A stretch of DNA of 15,563 nucleotides from Clostridia bacterium (lineage in GTDB: Bacteria > Bacillota > Clostridia > Oscillospirales > CAG-272). Made by a program: the position numbers and the translations under genes. The stretch covers positions 1 to 15,563 of the forward strand of contig JAQXKW010000117.1 in the NCBI GenBank assembly GCA_029010655.1, in the 5' to 3' direction. Below, in pieces: positions 13,267 through 15,563 of the stretch. The notes beneath the pieces are model-generated. The model was not told where the DNA came from. It saw only the letters and a list, made by a program, of their open reading frames with translations, and ran no database searches. Within the stretch, counting starts at the first letter, position 1; the number at the start of each line of letters is the position of its first letter.

Positions 13267-14490
13267 TTATTCATAAATAAGGCATGAAATTCCGTAAAGC
13301 ATCTGCGCCGTATCGGATCTTTTCATGACGGTTGCACCGTCGCTCACGGGATATGCTCCCAGCTCCTTCATTGCGCAAACTGCTTCGCTTGCCCATGTGG
13401 GTTCCTTTTCGGTGACATTTTCGGGAATATAGCCGATTACATTATTAAGAATCACCGAGGCTTCTTCGGGGGTTATGGGCTTATTGGGGTAGAAGTAAAG
13501 ATTGTCTCCGTTCTGAACTCCCTTTATGATACCCAGCTTTGCCGCGCTGTAAACCAGTCCCTTATACTGTTCGGGAATATCTCTGTCGTCAACAAAGCCC
13601 GTGTCGGATACTGTGGGAATATTCTTTGCTCCGAACAAATTCATTGCAGACACGAGAAAATCAAGACGAGTTACCTTTTCGTCAGGTGAAAAGGTCTTTT
13701 TGCCCTTATTTTCGGAACAGCTCATAATGCCCTTGTCGGTCATCGCAATCGCCGCCGTGGCGTACTCATTGTTAACCATATCCGTAAAGGTTGTGCCTGT
13801 TTCATTCTCCATTACTGTCAGCGTAACGCTTACGGGGTCCGAATATGCACCCTTTGAATCGACCGCTCTGTAAATAAAGCTGTCATTTCCGGGAGTGTTT
13901 GAGGGAGTATAACGGAAAACTCCCGTGCTTTTTTCAAACACCAAGGTTCCGTTTTCGGGATATTTTACGATTTCAAAGCGGACTTCATCTCCGTCGGGGT
14001 CGGCAGCTGTCATTACACCGCCGCAGAGAGTGGAAGTAAAGGTATTAACTGCAATGCTCTTTCCCGATACGGGGGCGTTATTCTGCTTTGCGTCAAAAAC
14101 TATTTCGCATGTCATGGTATATGCGTCGTCTAAGGAAAAACGGAATGAAGCATTTTGAGCGTCCTTTTCCGGCACAAAGGTCAGATTCTCAATATCGGAA
14201 ACGGGGATTACCTGATTTTCAAGCACTGCGCTGTCATAAAGATACAGCTTGCCGTCCGAAGAATTAGGCAGGCTTTGCACCTTTACGGCTTCAAAGGAAT
14301 CGCTGCCTGCGGCGTCAAAAAACTGTTCGGCGGAAAAGTCCACCGTTTCCCCTGAAATTCCGCATACGGTCATTGAATATTCCCTTGCTATAACGTCAAG
14401 CGCCGGGGAAACGGAGGCGCCGGCAACCGTAATCGCATATAAGGCGATTACCGAAATAATAACTGATACTGCTAATAATAGTTTTTTCAT
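13267..14490 (-). CDS. Secreted surface protein with Ig-like/cadherin-like domains and C-terminal SLH domains
   Basis: From the chosen start the protein has 407 residues. Residues 1-25 are a signal peptide: KK, a hydrophobic core, and probable cleavage near AGA. Residues 30-134 and 135-226 look like two beta-sandwich Ig/cadherin-like domains; the second has the clear ADPDGDEVRFEIVKYP...GTLVF...FRYTPS...DSFIYRAVDSKG pattern. Residues 234-407 hold SLH repeats: FTDM...AIAMTDKGIM (235-256), FVDDRDIP...AAKLGIIKG (299-324) and a degenerate third (364-403). SLH domains bind pyruvylated secondary cell-wall polymers. The frame is open to 14673, but the ATG at 14488-14490 has AAGGA 6 nt upstream and begins the signal peptide. 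It is divergent from the membrane protein gene and upstream of the Asn/Gln-rich gene. Confidence 0.86.
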   Translation of the reverse strand: MKKLLLAVSVIISVIALYAITVAGASVSPALDVIAREYSMTVCGISGETVDFSAEQFFDAAGSDSFEAVKVQSLPNSSDGKLYLYDSAVLENQVIPVSDIENLTFVPEKDAQNASFRFSLDDAYTMTCEIVFDAKQNNAPVSGKSIAVNTFTSTLCGGVMTAADPDGDEVRFEIVKYPENGTLVFEKSTGVFRYTPSNTPGNDSFIYRAVDSKGAYSDPVSVTLTVMENETGTTFTDMVNNEYATAAIAMTDKGIMSCSENKGKKTFSPDEKVTRLDFLVSAMNLFGAKNIPTVSDTGFVDDRDIPEQYKGLVYSAAKLGIIKGVQNGDNLYFYPNKPITPEEASVILNNVIGYIPENVTEKEPTWASEAVCAMKELGAYPVSDGATVMKRSDTAQMLYGISCLIYE

Positions 14491-14557
14491 ATTTGTTCCT
14501 TTCTGCATCTTGCCGTTTGGCATTCTGTAACTATATTTTTTACACAATTTATCCGTG

Positions 14558-14585
14558 ATATTACCCGAAATCATTATTTTTCCAA
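14558..14585 (-). promoter_or_regulatory. Candidate promoter of the SLH protein gene
   Basis: On the minus strand, TTGGAA (14580-14585) and TAATAT (14558-14563) are 16 bp apart. The -35 lies inside the left copy of the 14-bp dyad (14576-14589). A TATAGT nearer the gene is an alternative -10 with no good -35. Confidence 0.5.
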
Positions 14586-14641
14586 AAATGTTTTCATTTT
14601 TTGTGATTATTTCAATTACATATATTGATTTTTGGAAAAAT
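14576..14641. promoter_or_regulatory. Paired 14-bp dyad (operator candidate) in a divergent promoter region
   Basis: ATTTTTCCAAAAAT (14576-14589) and its perfect complement ATTTTTGGAAAAAT (14628-14641) lie 52 bp apart centre to centre, about five helical turns. Each copy is itself a near-perfect palindrome. One overlaps the -35 of the minus-strand promoter, the other the end of the -35 and the spacer of the plus-strand promoter. This geometry suits a dimeric repressor acting on both genes, possibly by looping. Chance similarity in AT-rich DNA is the main alternative. Confidence 0.55.
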
Positions 14642-14653
14642 GTCGTGTATAAT
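14625..14653 (+). promoter_or_regulatory. Sigma-A promoter of the two-TM membrane protein gene
   Basis: TTGATT (14625-14630) and TATAAT (14648-14653) are separated by 17 bp on the plus strand. The right-hand dyad copy occupies most of the first half of the spacer. Confidence 0.8.
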
Positions 14654-14699
14654 TTAATAGGCAAATAATGCAATTATCGAATTAAGGAACGGTATCAGT

Positions 14700-15449
14700 A
14701 TGGAAACCAAACGCAATCAACAGTATTTCGCTTCAAAAGGAATCAACGTACTTTTAATCGTCGGTCTTGCAATATGTCTTTTAGGCGTAATCCTTCTTTT
14801 CGGACCTAAGACGAATTCCTTCGGTCTTGTTGTTATCCTTATCGGCTCTGTCGTTGCGGTTTTCGGTTCCGGCGCAAAGTCCGGCGAGGCGGAAATAGAC
14901 AATCAGCTTTACAGCATAACAAAGGATATGCCCGAACAGGCGCAGATTAAATACGAAGTATACGAAAAGCACTTTCTGAAGATTATCAATCCCGTTTTTC
15001 TCAAGGGCTTTGACTTCAAGAGCCCCGAGCTTCTCTGCAAAAAGGGTCCCGACCACAAGTTCAGAACCGAGTCCTACAATGCCGCACAGCTCTATTTTAC
15101 AAAAGAAAAAATATACGTATACGGCAAGCATATCTGCCTTACAGACGATTCGGAGGAAAAGAATTACACCTTCGGCGGCTCCTATCCTTATGAAGAGGTT
15201 GACAAAGCCTATATTGAGGACGAGAAGATTAAGGTAAACGGACGTGACATGACGATTCATTCCTTTGCTCTCAAGCTGAAGAACGGCGAGCTCGCTTTCA
15301 AGTTCCCCGTTGAGTACGGTGCAGACGTTGACAAGGCGGCTGACGATATTAACCATACCACCGAGAAAATGACTGAAAGAGCCGCTGAAAGAGCCGCCGA
15401 CAAGGCTGCAAAGCGTGCGGCACTCCGTGCAATGGATCAGAACAAATAA
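14700..15449 (+). CDS. Two-TM membrane protein with probable PH-like domain, function unknown
   Basis: This 249-residue protein has a short basic N-terminus, two TM helices (about 16-34 and 41-56) joined by a short loop, then a soluble part. Residues 126-218 alternate short strands (AAQLYFTKEKIYVYG, YPYEEVDKAYIEDEKIKV, SFALKLKNGELAFKFPV) in the manner of bacterial PH-like domains, ending in a helix. That is a fold guess from pattern only. Residues 222-246 form an Ala/Arg/Lys/Glu-rich amphipathic helix (TERAAERAADKAAKRAALRA). With an N-in topology the soluble domain would face the cytoplasm. The RBS is AAGGA, 11 nt upstream, rather distant. It has its own promoter and terminator, so it is monocistronic. 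Confidence 0.8.
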   Translation: METKRNQQYFASKGINVLLIVGLAICLLGVILLFGPKTNSFGLVVILIGSVVAVFGSGAKSGEAEIDNQLYSITKDMPEQAQIKYEVYEKHFLKIINPVFLKGFDFKSPELLCKKGPDHKFRTESYNAAQLYFTKEKIYVYGKHICLTDDSEEKNYTFGGSYPYEEVDKAYIEDEKIKVNGRDMTIHSFALKLKNGELAFKFPVEYGADVDKAADDINHTTEKMTERAAERAADKAAKRAALRAMDQNK

Positions 15450-15460
15450 TTATAGAACAT

Positions 15461-15500
15461 AAAGAACAACGCAGGCTGACGCCTGCGTTGTTCTTTTGTT
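15461..15500 (+). terminator. Rho-independent terminator of the membrane protein gene
   Basis: A perfect 16-bp stem (15461-15476 with 15481-15496) with TGAC loop is followed by a T-rich tail (TTTTGTT, partly within the stem). It starts 12 nt after the stop codon. The left arm begins AAA, so it could also work on the minus strand for a gene beyond the window. Confidence 0.88.
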
Positions 15501-15563
15501 AAAGTAATATACAGATTAGTCCGTTACTGCTTTCGTTTACAATCCTTGATAGTGTTTCCGAAA

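Noticed and set aside
12967..13287. Plus-strand frame with a long Leu/Ile/Val stretch resembling a TM segment
   Set aside because: The hydrophobic run is the reverse complement of the Asn/Gln codons of the 43-residue gene. The minus-strand frame has the RBS and the downstream hairpin.
14491..14673. N-terminal extension of the SLH protein by 61 residues
   Set aside because: It would place a long AT-rich non-conserved segment before a clear signal peptide and run through the divergent promoter region.
14781..15356. 191-codon minus-strand frame
   Set aside because: It is fully antisense to the two-TM protein gene, which has a consensus promoter and terminator.
15499..15563. Possible 3' end of a minus-strand gene entering from the right
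   Set aside because: Two minus-strand frames stay open for 12-20 codons up to a stop here, but the stretch is too short to tell coding from chance.

Overview
The window looks like a chromosomal segment of a low-to-mid GC Gram-positive bacterium of the Bacillota, most likely a Clostridia (Oscillospirales/Ruminococcaceae-like) gut anaerobe. This rests on strong GGAGG-type ribosome binding sites, consensus TTGNNN-N17-TATAAT promoters, a tRNA gene with encoded CCA, a DUF1540 protein, an S-layer-homology (SLH) surface protein and a PcrA-type helicase. The species cannot be told from the sequence. I see no phage, transposase or CRISPR array.

Left edge (1-2526). A densely structured repeat element (two 44-nt direct copies, 153 bp apart, around a stretch that folds almost completely) lies 3' of a two-gene minus-strand operon. 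The operon encodes an L-ribulose-5-phosphate 3-epimerase (UlaE type, TTG start) and an L-xylulose-kinase-like FGGY kinase, with its own consensus promoter.

Centre (2600-9337). A seven-gene minus-strand operon runs from a consensus promoter at 9309-9337 to a terminator at 2600-2633. In transcription order it is D-amino acid aminotransferase (dat), DUF4392 protein, pxpB, pxpC, DUF1445 protein, pxpA, alanine racemase (alr). DUF1445 and DUF4392 are the two halves of the mammalian mitochondrial D-glutamate cyclase (DGLUCY), here as separate genes. Read together the genes spell a pathway: L-Ala <-> D-Ala (Alr); D-Ala + 2-oxoglutarate <-> D-Glu + pyruvate (Dat); D-Glu -> 5-oxoproline (split cyclase); 5-oxoproline + ATP -> glutamate (PxpABC). 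This is the most interesting system in the window.

Middle spacer and small genes (9338-10316). It holds a tRNA-Pro(GGG) with promoter and terminator, a very long perfect hairpin, a DUF1540 Cys-rich mini-protein with a structured leader, and a structured intergenic element ending in a terminator-like hairpin.

Right part (10324-15563). A ferritin-like helical-bundle protein and a PcrA/UvrD-type helicase are followed upstream by a 43-residue protein that is 79% Asn+Gln, and by a secreted Ig-like/SLH surface protein, all on the minus strand. The SLH gene is divergent from a plus-strand two-TM membrane protein. Their shared promoter region carries two copies of a 14-bp dyad spaced 52 bp apart, one at each promoter, which looks like a repressor operator pair.
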